DNA from: Ectocarpus siliculosus
Lineage: Eukaryota > Sar > Phaeophyceae > Ectocarpales > Ectocarpaceae
DNA: 45,030 nt
Assembly (NCBI GenBank): GCA_000310025.1
Contig: FN649747.1
Coordinates: 177,436-222,465 of the forward strand
Reading direction: 5' to 3'
Shown here: positions 1-9,764 of the stretch, piece after piece
Layout: the number at the start of each line of letters is the position of its first letter
Position numbering within the stretch: position 1 is the stretch's first letter
Notes under the pieces: model-generated
The model's database searches: none
Told to the model about the DNA's origin: nothing
What the model saw: only the letters and a program-made list of their open reading frames with translations
Position numbers and translations under genes: made by a program

Positions 1-317
1 CGCCACATCCGAGGCCACACCCGCTTCATCTACTGCCACCGCTGCACCTGCAACGCCTGCGACAAGAACTGCTGCCAAGCCGAGCACTCGGGCGGACGTT
101 GGCAACAACCCCGCTTCCGGTGCGTCGATGGCCGAGTTCATGACGGGCAAGGCCCGTCAAGCTCGCGCCGTCAACGACCACGGCAAGAAGGCCGGCACCG
201 GTGGCGGGGGCGAGGTCTCTTCGCGGATCCCCGTTCCGAACACGTGGACCACCAAGAAGAAGGCACGCCAGCACAAAGAGCAGCAGCAGGAGGACCGGCG
301 CCACAACAACGACAACG

Positions 318-371
<54 letters not shown>

Positions 372-373
372 GC

Positions 374-429
<56 letters not shown>

Positions 430-1432
430 CCACTACAGCAACGGCAACAACAACAGCAACTCGTTCTCCCCGCCCAACGAGTTCCACGACGAGAACGTCT
501 TGCGGGCCGGAAGATTTCTGTTCGGGAAGCTGGTGAGCCCGGGCAAGAAGGCCATGATTTACGTCTCGCCCAACTCCGGCTCCGTCGTTCACGCCTCGTC
601 CGCCGGAAAGGCGACCCGGGACGAGGAAGGGCGAAAGATCGGTCCCGTGCCGCAGAAACTGAAGACTGTTATCACCCCCAACGAGCAGCAGATGTCCAAG
701 ATCGAGAGGAACCGTTCCGAAATCTGGGCGCAGAGGTTGGAGAGAGGTAAGGCTGCCCGCGAGGGCGGCGAACTCAAGAGGTCAAAGATGGCCGCCATCA
801 CGGGCGTTCTGCCGTTTGGCAAGAACGGCTTCCGCCGGAGGCGAGAGCGCGAGCACGCCGAGGCCCACCTGATGGAGGCCACGCTGAAGCTCACCAACAA
901 AGGGAACTTGGTGCGTTGGGGGGCAGCAAGAGACTTTAAGCTGTGGAGTGTCAAGGGTATTCCGGTAGGATGTTTTGTGGTAGGTTGGGATCGATCCCCA
1001 CGTCTATGATTTGGTTCAAACGGGCGGAACTGTTGTCTCGTTTTTTTTTTTGCAAACTGCACCCTGAAGTATCCCCCCCCGGTCAACTATAGATATTGTC
1101 TCCCTCCCATTCTGGAACGCTTGATCGGAGGTAGAAGTAAAAAAATGGAGTGGTTGCAGAAATCCTACATGTAGGCAGGCACAAAAAATCTCCCCCCTCA
1201 AAAAATCTACAGAACACCATCTCCCTAAACACTACCCCCCCCTCAACAATATTCAACTGCGCAGGAGGTTTCCATCGACGGCACAATTGTGCAGCGCAAA
1301 TCCCGGCCATCTTGGTTCGGGTTCTTGAGGAGGAAAGACCCTTCGTACAAGCTGCTCGTCACGAAGGAAGGGATCGAGATTTATCGACGAGGGAAACTTG
1401 ACTGGGTCATCAAGGCCGAGGACATTTTCTAG
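1..1432 (+). CDS. Asn-rich protein gene, copy A, last two exons (5' end outside window)
   Basis: Two exons are readable. The first is open from base 2 to 910 and ends at an AACTTG|GTGCGT donor. The last runs from 1265 (after a tgcgcag acceptor) to the TAG at 1430-1432. The intron is phase 0. The protein has an Ala/Thr-rich stretch, an Asn run of about 40 residues coded by (AAC)n with one Ser inside, and then a basic Lys/Arg-rich region. The last exon gives a compact 55-residue end with motifs SWFGFLRRKDPSYKLLV and GIEIYRRGKLDWVIKAEDIF. The reading frame is intact throughout and parallels copy B at 34763-36422. The 5' exons, with the signal peptide if copy A has one, lie left of the window. 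I do not recognise the family. Expression of this copy is unknown, but nothing visible breaks it. Confidence 0.7.
302..430 (+). repeat. (AAC)n coding microsatellite
   Basis: An almost pure AAC tract with one AGC codon encodes the poly-Asn run of copy A. The matching tract in copy B (about 35344-35418) is much shorter, so the run length has changed since the duplication. The opposite strand gives spurious poly-Val and poly-Leu reading frames. Confidence 0.95.
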
Positions 1433-3442
1433 GATGTGGTCCCCACCACCGACCCCACCATGATTTTTCTCGTTTTTCTTTCGGTTATCCCAGTGGGGAC
1501 CGTGCGCTTCGCCCCCAAGATTGTATTTTCTTTGGGCATTTACTCAGTGGGCATGTGCAGTTTCTCGAACGATGTTACTTTTAGGAAGGGCAACGGAGAT
1601 CCGTACTGTGGATCAAAGAAGCTTTTGTGAAGTTATCCTTGTGAGCCTAGCAGCGTTGTTCGGCAATGCCTTCCTTTCAACACCGAGGAGGAGGACGAGG
1701 TGATGGCGTGCTCGTGTGATTCCGGCCCGGTTTCGAATTTGTTTATTTTTTTGTACTTGGTTCTTGGCGTTGTTGCTGCTTCATGATCGCTTCTTTTCGT
1801 TTGCATGTCAATATGTTTTCCGGATTTTGCGACCGGACAGTTACACTTGGTGATGGAGACCACATCATCGTCATGATGAAGTGGATGCTCTGCGCTCCCT
1901 GAGGTCCAAAATGTACCAACGGGAATCAATCATTGTTTGACCTCGCGACTTGATGGGGTTGGATTCAGCGACGTTGTTCGGTTCCATGGTCTGGCGCGAA
2001 CTTTCTTTCTCGCCAGCCGCACACAGGGATTGGTTGTAGGGTCGGCTTTGCCTGTTGCCAAGCGCAACATTTGGGCGTTCTCTAGACCACGGTTTTATTT
2101 CGCTGCCTCGAAACTGTTTGCCGTCTTTGCACACGGGGAGATAAGGAGGAAGGGGTAGATTGTTTCCCGCATTTCACGTATATGTCGCGTGCCTGGTCAG
2201 GTGTTTGTCCGTTGCGGTTCCCTCGAGGCACACTTAGTATGTGTGTGGGTTATTTTACATAAATTAGTTGTTTTGGAGAGTTTTGGACGACAGGTCGTCT
2301 GTCTCCCTCATGTATCGTTTTTTATCCTACCAGCTCTCCTTGTCCTTGTAGCGCCCTCCTTTCAGCACGGAGGTCATGGTGCTTGTGTGATTCCTTCCGG
2401 CCCTTTTGTTTCCTTCACTACACTGTCTTCCAGTCTCTGGGCAGTCCAGTACGTGATTGGATTGTTGGCCGTTGCAAGGGTAAGGTTCTACATTAAACCA
2501 CTGACGGCCAGTGCAGCCAAACGTGTTCCGCGCTGCGACAAACATGTGTACCAGTTGGGCTCGAGGCAGCATTGCCCGAAGAGTCGTGAGAGAGGTGTCC
2601 CGTGGGACCAAGGTTTGCCTCGCCCTCTGTATCCCTGAGGACCGGGGAGCGGTGTTGCAGCCCTTGACGGCAATGACGCTCCTTTGTGTTTGAAGACAGG
2701 AAAGTGGTGAACTGAGGACACGGAGGAAACGCATTCTATTGCACAACTGAACTTCTTGCGAAATATACCAAGGAGACAAGCGCCGCAGAGGGGAGGGGAA
2801 GAGAAACAACAAGGTTTATGGTGTGGCATTTTTCCTCCAACATCATCCTGGCTCGTGCCTCTATGAAAATCACACCAAAAGGTGAACACAAACACAACCA
2901 AGTAGTGCCGCAGCGACCGAACCAAGAAGAAACACCGCACCGCCACCGTCGCCGAGCACCCACACTCACGGCAGCACGACCGCCATCCTCGTCGCCACAC
3001 AACAACGACACTCGCTACGCTTAGACGCACGTCTACGCTATACGGCAACACTCTCCCAAACACCGCCCAATAAAGAAAACAAGAAATAACTCCTGGCGGA
3101 CCAAACATCCCGAACACAGAGACTAGACTACGTAGACCAACCAGAATAAGTCCGCAAAGCACAACACCGCTTTCCTTAAAAATCCGGAGCGGGAGTTGGG
3201 AGAAAGCGGGGCGTGTCGTTCTTCGACGCGGCTGGTTAACAATCTCCAACTTTTACTTTACATGTACTGTATAGGCAGCACCGGTAGGATCTCCTGACTT
3301 CACCAGCCCAGCTTTCAGGGCGACACAAAACTCAACGATCTCATCACACGTCTACAACACCATCCCAAAATCGCCGAAACCCCTAAGACATATATCAAGA
3401 GAACACAACGCACCGCACGCCCCAACAAAAGAGAAAAGAATA
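1433..3442. other. Intergenic region / 3' UTRs between convergent genes, copy A
   Basis: About 2 kb lies between the stop codon of the + strand gene and that of the - strand ATM-like gene. It probably holds both 3' UTRs. It is closely matched by 36423-38425. Reading frames here do not behave as coding: a + strand frame that is open over 233 codons in copy B (36915-37616) is cut by stops in copy A. No RNA gene or repeat was recognised. Confidence 0.7.
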
Positions 3443-6392
3443 TCACAGCCACGGCGCCCAGCCTGGGTAGAGCTTGCACAAGTTTTCCGGATCCCTCGCC
3501 TGGTTGATGAGCAGCTTCACCTGCCCCTCCACGTTCATCGCGTCCCCGTTCGGGTCCACGTACCCCTGCAGCTTGTGCTTGATCCTCGCCAGCGCCCGCT
3601 GGGCAGCGTCCCCGCCGACCCCGGCGTCTTCCCCCGCCACCGCCACCATCGCTGCCGCCGCCTCCTCCGCCGCCGCCCCGCCGCCGCCGACCTTCTCCTC
3701 CTCCTGCTGCCGCTGCCGCGCGGCGAGCGGGGACAGCATCCACCGGTAGAGGGGGTCGTGCAGCAGGACCTCGAGGATGGTGAGGACGCTGGGGGCGTCG
3801 GAGCGGAGCACGCGCATGGCGGCGTCGCAAGTCCGTCGGAACGCGCCCTCCGTGCCGGTGACGCCCATGCCGTCGACGACATCGCGGGTGAGGCGCAACG
3901 GCACCGTCTCCGGCGTGGACAGCGCCTTGCCCTGCTCGAAGGTGACACCGAAGTCGATGTGGACCCCCTCGGCGGTAAGTTGGTGCACCAGGATGTTGTG
4001 CGCGTGCCGGTCGCCGATGCCGAGGATGTAGCCGACGATCGAGCTCACCGCCGCGCTCCTGCCGTGGTGTGGCGCACGCACGAACGCACGCACGCATGCA
4101 CACGATCATCGAAGAAAAAGTGTTGTTTCGCTATGGCATTAGTATTACGGGCGGCGGGGGTCGAAGATTCCACAAGTTAAAGAGGGTTGTCTTGCTATGG
4201 CAGTAATTGTGGTCCCTTGAGAACAAGGGCGGAAAAACCGACAACGCCAAGGATGTTTTTTTTCAAGCTAGTGCAGGCAGTCCCATGCGACGGGGCCGCC
4301 GCTTGGGAGCACTCAATCCCTCTCAGGCCGAACAACAACAATGACGGCGCCTATAACGACAACATGCAAGACACGAACACCCAGCCAGTACCCTCCCGCA
4401 CAGCAGAGAGGGCCACACCACACCACGACACCCTCGTCTAGAACAGTACTGCTGTACCTGGTGAAGGTGAGCCTGCTGTTATTCCACGCGAACGGCTCCG
4501 GAACGTTCTCGAGGAAGAAGAAGCGGAAGGCAGGGTGGAAGCTGTCCTCGACCTCCTTGTACCCCTTGCGCGTGTCCACCGCGTTCTTGAGGTGCGTCCG
4601 GCACTTGGCATGGAGCCTATGTAAGCACAAATTGCGACAACAACCATGAAAAAAAGGGGGGGGGCAAAGACACGGTGGTGTTCGCTTGGGGAAAAAAATG
4701 GGGTCCGTCTGAGCCAAAATACAATAAACAAAGACTCACACACACATACACAGAGTGCAACATCGGTCAACCAAACGTGTTCTCGAAATATCATCAACCA
4801 ATCTCAAAATCACCTAAAAACCTCAACGAATCAAACACCATCCCCCTCACCAGTCCTTCGGGAAGCAACGTCGGCGGGCGCCCGCCCTGCCCGAGCCCCG
4901 ATCGGTGAGGTAGGACCCGAAGGGCATCGTGTCCTCCACCCACTCCAGCACTCCCGAGTCCGGCGAGAGGGGCACGATCGTGTACGTGAAGACACGCAGC
5001 CGACGCTTGCGGGCGGCGGGGTCTTCCCTCAGCAAAGTGTTCACCGTCGCAAACACCTATTCAACGATTGTAGTAGTCACGGCATTGACGTCGGGCGGGG
5101 GGGGGGTTGTCACATCGTCACATGGTGCAGCATCATGAATGAAAGTATCCAGAGACACATCATTAACCGTAAGCAGGGTGAGCGTGTCCACGCAAGGGAC
5201 AGGGACAAGAAAGGGCAGCGAGAGGCAGAGGGGGTGTAGACAGTCACGCACGCAACAAACGACGAGACTACCAGCAGAAAAAAAAAGACAGAAACGGTAG
5301 ATATTGTTCTAAAACTTATCCATCGGCATTGTCTCATTGGTCCGTCGGGTAAATTAACGCGGTCGATGCTCACTACTAAACCGGGAAAACACACACACTA
5401 CGCACACAGCACACACATACGTTGAGACAACACACAAAGCAACGACGGAGGAAACAAAAAAAGACACGCACACACACAAACACATACAAACATACAAGCA
5501 ACAACAAAAAACAAAAACACACGGGCACGACAACCAGACCATGCACAAAAAATACGGAAACAAACTAACCTGTCGGTGATGGAAAAAGAGTTCTGGAATC
5601 CCACTATCGTCGGCGTTCCCCGATAGTCTGCGTCCGGCCTCACCGCCGGGGGCCTCGCCACGACCCTCGGCATGACTCTCCCACCGCCGCTGCTCTTGCT
5701 GCTCCCTCTACCCCGAGAGCCTGCCGCCAGACCCAAGCCACGATCGCGCAGGCAGCGGTCTAGCGTGGGCTTGCCCGTGGGCACGGCTTCGGCGAAAGTG
5801 ATCCCGCCCGTCTTCTTGTTGTGGAACTTGGTGGTGTTTACCTGCGAAACAAAAACAAAAAGGAGGGTTGGGTTTTCGGAGAATCGGGCAAACGAGCAGG
5901 GCCGACCCGCCAAAAGACACACCAACCAAGAAAATACCGAAAAAAACAAGAAGCGTCAATTGCTTGGTGTGTCGTAAAACAAGCAGCACAGAGAGCTACA
6001 GTAACCTTCATCATCAACAGAACGGCCGGCGTAAAGCACAGCAGACACAGGCTGGCGCAAAACCGACAACATACAGCAACACGTAAGACAGAAAAAAAAA
6101 AACGCTCGTGAAGAATAAAAAAAAATAGATCTATTTGGAAAAAACAAAAAAATGTGGCGGATTCGCCGCCGCTGCACACGCGTACTGCTGTACCACCCAC
6201 CATGGCCAGGTTTATGTACGCCTCCGCCAGTCGCTCCAGCCCCGACACGAGGGCGGGCATGCTGGACAGCGAAGCCACCGGCCCGAGACTCCCAACCGCC
6301 GCTGTAGAAGACCCTGGTGCGTCGACTTTCTTGAGCCCATCCACGAGCCCCCTCGCCGCCTGGATCTTCTCGGCGGAAATGCTCTGCTTGGA
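3443..6392 (-). pseudogene. ATM-like kinase, copy A (broken, missing an exon)
   Basis: Exons matching the ATM gene of copy B, in gene order: 6392-6201, 5841-5570, 5056-4851, 4616-4458 and 4058-3443 (stop TGA at 3445-3443). All five have the same length as their copy B partners (192, 272, 206, 159, 616 bp) and open frames. They encode the end of the FAT region, parts of the kinase N-lobe, the catalytic loop ([10 protein letters not shown]), the HIDFG motif, and a FATC tail ending PGWAPWL. Three defects are visible. The 109-bp exon carrying the predicted ATP-binding lysine and the [11 protein letters not shown] motif is deleted. The acceptor of the 6392 exon reads CAA instead of CAG. All exons upstream of it are absent, because homology ends at about 6522. 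A full active kinase cannot come from this copy; a truncated transcript is possible. Confidence 0.85.
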
Positions 6393-6522
6393 TTGCGGAG
6401 CGGTGCGGTGCGGTACGGTATTGGTGAGCGTTCGGGGTGGTACATAGTTTCAATGATTTTGCCCACGATCAAAGGAAACGCAACCAATCGAGTATAGTAT
6501 GCACAGACGAGTCAATCCCCAG

Positions 6523-6720
6523 CCCCCCGCTCGGTGTTTACCATCGGGGTTGGGTTTTCGTCGCTTGGCAACGACGTTGTAAAACAAGCCCCCCGCTCGG
6601 TGTTTACCATCGGGGTTGGGTTTTCGTCGCTTGGCAACGACGTTGTAAAACAAGCCCCCCGCTCGGTGTTTCCCATCGGGATTGGGTTTTCGTCGCTTGA
6701 CAACGACGTTGTAAAACAAG
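6523..6720. repeat. 66-bp minisatellite, three copies
   Basis: Three head-to-tail copies of a 66-bp unit, the third with a few changes. Because 66 is divisible by three, several frames stay open, but there is no sign of coding. The array starts exactly where copy A stops matching copy B. Each unit contains the 15-mer ACGACGTTGTAAAAC, which is also found in lacZ-alpha/M13 sequence; the rest of the unit does not match that region. Positions 6721-7032 beyond it hold only T-runs and nothing recognisable. Confidence 0.95.
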
Positions 6721-7032
6721 CCAATTCACTTCGTGAACTCGGCAACCAGGTTACCGTTTTTTTTTTTCTACGTCGTTTTTTTTTTTGGCGGTAACCATGA
6801 TGGTGGTCGAGTAGATCATGTTGTGCGGGGTGGAGAAACCTCACTCCGCGCAACGGGGGATGATCGCACCACGTTGTGTTAAAATGGTCAAGCACCCTCG
6901 AGGCAGTTACACAGTGCTTACAACTGTCTCTGGAAGTGAAAGCACCAGAAAATAAATTAAGTCATACGTAGCTGTCATCCGTACGCAAGGAAGTAAGCAC
7001 AAGATGCCGAACACCCTTAGCAGGATGCAGCT

Positions 7033-7195
7033 CACCCTTCATGCGACTCGCCAAATACCTCACGGTGCTTCGCGCTTGGTGATGTGAGAGCCTGGCCCGG
7101 TGAGAACCCGGCGTGCTCCGTCCCGGCTTTGTAGGGATGCGAGGTCAATGGTCTAATGACTACGGCATGCACGACTATGAGTACACCCCCCCCCC
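7033..7195 (+). repeat. SINE-like dispersed repeat with C-rich 3' end, copy 1
   Basis: A block of about 153 bp starting CACCCTTCATGCGACTCGCC and ending near GACTATGAG is repeated in the same orientation at 18488-18640, with about seven mismatches. Both copies run into a poly-C stretch at the 3' side. The body has short self-complementary arms, for example CCGG...CCGG around GTGAGAAC. The shared body and 3' tail suggest a SINE or another retroposed RNA. No clear pol III A and B boxes were found. Confidence 0.75.
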
Positions 7196-7214
7196 CCCAC
7201 CCCCCGGGGTTTAC

Positions 7215-7449
7215 CCTTGCTGCTGCTCTTGGGGCTGCTGCTGCTAGCGGTGGCCTCCTTGCTCGGAGGCTTCCCCTGGGCACCGCCCGCCCTTCTTGCT
7301 CGCCCAAGCCGGTGTCTTGGGCTTGGGCTTGGCCGCACCGCCCGCCCCTCCCGAAGAAAGGCCGAAAAAAGACCGTATGCCCATGGTCGGCCGGGCGGTC
7401 GTTGTCCATCTCCGTGTGGTGCGTACCGGAGGGAGAGCAGACCAAGCTC
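7215..7449 (-). pseudogene. Relic first exon with an MGIRSFFG start (frameshifted)
   Basis: On the minus strand a splice-acceptor-like site (ctattgcag, exon from 7449) is followed by an ATG in good context at 7384. It begins MGIRSFFG, then runs through Gly/Ala and KPKPKTPAWASKKGG. The frame then shifts by one base near 7285-7295. The next frame reads QGKPPSKEATASSSSPKSSS up to a donor-like AAGG|GTAAAC at 7215. The Lys/Pro/Ser-rich composition carries on smoothly across the shift, so this looks like a once-coding, now broken exon. An N-terminal IRxFFG motif is typical of PCNA-binding (PIP-box) proteins such as replication factor C large subunit; this link is only a suggestion. No further exons follow, because a SINE-like repeat lies just downstream. 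Confidence 0.35.
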
Positions 7450-7470
7450 CTGCAATAGGTAACAGACGGC

Positions 7471-8039
7471 AGAGAGAGCGAGAGAGCGAGCAAACAGCAA
7501 ACAGGTGCTTGGGAGGCACGCGGCTTGGATATTTCAAAAGTTAAAGTTGAGGTCTATTTACACTCTGTTAGTGACTCTTTAGGACTAACCGATGTTGCAC
7601 TTTGCAAGGCTAGGTTCCTCACGCGAGCAAGGCTAGGTTCCTCAGACTGCAAAAACTGCTGTTAAAGTTGCTTGCCAGTGGAGGGGAGGGGGGGTGTCTG
7701 CCATGAAAAAAAGCCTGAAGCACACAACAAGGACGGGGGGCGTGAGGGTGGTTCAGATTTCGGTTCACAGAGAACCAAATGAACAACGATGGTTTCGTTG
7801 TGTCATATTAAGAAAAAAAAAAAAAAAGGATCATGCACACATGCACATACATGACAGCATCCGTAGCCTTCGGGCAGCAGCAGACAGCAGACACATTACA
7901 TAGGATCGGTGGGGGAACTTCATCTTTGCGGCGAGTGGTGTACCTCGTACGCACCAAGTGCTGGTCGTTTCGCTCGATTGTTGTTGTTGTTGTTGTTGAA
8001 ACCGTTCCGGTACCTTCTAATAGAGGGAATCCACGTGTT
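7471..8039. other. Non-coding stretch
   Basis: No gene was recognised. It contains a direct duplication of about 24 bp (GCAAGGCTAGGTTCCTCA twice near 7595-7645), a poly-A run at 7811-7827 and a short TTG repeat near 7980-7998. Confidence 0.6.
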
Positions 8040-8945
8040 GTTGAAATGACGTGAAAGATTGACATTTCAGGAAGTTTTGACGTGAAGAGGTTGCGCCGCT
8101 TTTTTGGGGGCAAACTCTGACGGCGAAATTTTTGTGAGGAAGCGTCAAAATTAAATTTCACCCAAAGATAAAACGACGCGAAAAGATTGACGCTTCAAAC
8201 ATCGCCAGACTGTGGCTCACACACGCTTGCTCTGCTGCGGTCTGCTGTGCGCGGTCAGCAGCGAACACATTGGCCATGCCTATACTGATTGCTCCTAGCG
8301 GTCCTGCACCCACGCGTCTCGGCAGTTCTCACGGCGGCCAAGTGGCCAGACGCGCGTGTTCGGCGCGCGCGTTCGGTAGATGCGCCGTCGCGATTGCGCA
8401 CGGGCTTTCAGCAGCAAAAAGGGGCATAGGCAGGGGAGTGATTGGGGGAGTCTCGCCCACGAAGGCAGCACATGGAGAGGAGTAAGGGAGGGTACACGGA
8501 CTTTGCCAGTCAGTAGGTGCATTTCGCCCGCCCCCTCACGGGGTTCGGTGCTCTGCTGCCGCAGTGACATCGGTATATACACAGCAGTGCAGCGAGCAGC
8601 TGCCTTACTCATCAGCAACGAACGGCAGTTTGACGCCTGGGAAGTCGCAGTTTGACGCCTGGGAAAAGTCGCCGCGGCAAAGGAGGGAAGGTCGGCGGGA
8701 TGAGGCGAAGGGGTACACCTAGTCTCCTGGGAGCCTGGGGGTGTGAGTCTTCGCTTCGGAATGTCGACCCTGGGTGGCAGCCCGAACCAACCTTGAACTC
8801 TACCTCCACCATTTTTTTTTTTTCACCTCTCACGTGTCAACGGGCACACGCGGTGCGAATTTTTTCCCGTCAAAACCCTCAACCGTCACTTTATGTTGGC
8901 GTCAATCCTCAAAGGTCAAAATTCCGCGTCAATCCATAGTGGATA
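8040..8945. mobile_element. Possible decayed DNA transposon (subterminal repeats only)
   Basis: The left part has two related motifs, GACGTGAAAGATTGACATTTC near 8048 and GACGCGAAAAGATTGACGC near 8174, plus TTTTGACGTG and GCGTCAAAATT. The right part (about 8870-8940) has the same words on the other strand (CCGTCAAAACCC, GGCGTCAATCC, CGCGTCAATCC). Clusters of GTCAA/TTGAC words in opposite orientation about 0.9 kb apart suggest degenerate ends of a non-autonomous DNA transposon. There is no clean terminal repeat or target duplication and no transposase. Confidence 0.25.
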
Positions 8946-9764
8946 CCCTATAATGTCCGTACTGGTCCAACTGACGCGGGCGCCTTCCGTGGTTACAAGC
9001 CAACTGCCTCCCATAGGGGTACCATCAGCGTCTGGCGAGGGGTCCGTCCCCGGAGATCCCTACTCTCAATCCCAGTGATTTAGCCATAAACCCAAGTGAT
9101 CCAGCCGGGTGATAATGAGCTCTGAGCATATCTTATTGGGGGCACACCTTTGCAACAAAGAAATAATTAAAAAGGACACCAGAAAAAACCTCCAAGGCGC
9201 GTTGTGTTATCCTCGACAGCAAGCAAAACTATACTTGGGATAGAGACGATCGATGACCCCGGTCAAAGGCATGAAAGAACGAAAGGCAAAGAAAGAAAGA
9301 AAAGAAAGAGAAAAAGAAAAAAACAGAGAGAGAGAAAGACAACGAAACAAAAACGGCAGATAGACAGGTCCCCTCCAACGCTCCAGTCTATCTACCGGAA
9401 CAACAACGAAAGAGGAAACTACTAACGCGACACCAAACAGATACATACCGACTTCCGACGACACGACAACACTTCGGGGGCACTGCGAGGGGGGGGAGGG
9501 GGGGGGGGTAGCGAAACGACGGAAAAAATATGGGGATACATCCAGTTGGTATTCCTGCTATCGTCTCCATAATCACCACCATCATCCCGGGACACATCTC
9601 TCTATCCATTCAGCCGTCTCCGTCCTGCTCTCTTCGGCTGCAGTCGTGTCTTCGGTATTTCGACGTTTCCCCGCCCGTGTTCTCTTCCCCCCCTGCTCTG
9701 CTGTCCTTCTGGTCTTCTGTCCGGTGTTCTTCTTGTCCCGTTCCTCCGCGCGTAGTATGCTTAG
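8946..9764. other. Non-coding stretch with purine-rich and poly-G tracts
   Basis: No gene was recognised. There is an A/G-rich simple tract at about 9265-9355 and a G-rich run at about 9478-9510. The sequence near 8960-8985 is related, in reverse complement, to about 15445-15475, so it may be part of a dispersed repeat. Confidence 0.6.

Larger units (their letters stand above)
1..6522. repeat. Segmental duplication, left copy (A)
   Basis: This stretch matches about 35031-41797 in the same orientation over nearly its whole length, introns and intergenic DNA included. Most differences are single bases and short homopolymer or microsatellite changes. The match is already present at base 1, so the duplication extends beyond the left edge. 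On the right it stops at about 6522, inside an intron of the ATM-like gene, where copy A runs into a 66-bp minisatellite while copy B continues into the next exon. The main internal difference is a net loss of about 297 bp in copy A near 5109-5136. Percent identity was judged by eye, not computed. Confidence 0.95.

Noticed and set aside
26-592. Minus-strand poly-Val and poly-Leu frames over the (AAC)n tract, also at 34609-35581 and 10874-11211
   Set aside because: They are the complementary readings of trinucleotide repeats; the + strand frame at 1-910 and 34763-35899 has splice and duplication support.
2488-3249. 253-codon minus frame downstream of the copy A ATM stop
   Set aside because: The matching part of copy B breaks the frame; composition is Cys/Phe/Val-rich as in random complementary frames, and it lies in a presumed 3' UTR.
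6523-6720. Vector contamination suggested by the lacZ-like 15-mer
   Set aside because: Only 15 and 8 bases match, spacing differs from lacZ, the unit is repeated three times with variation, and no other vector sequence is present.
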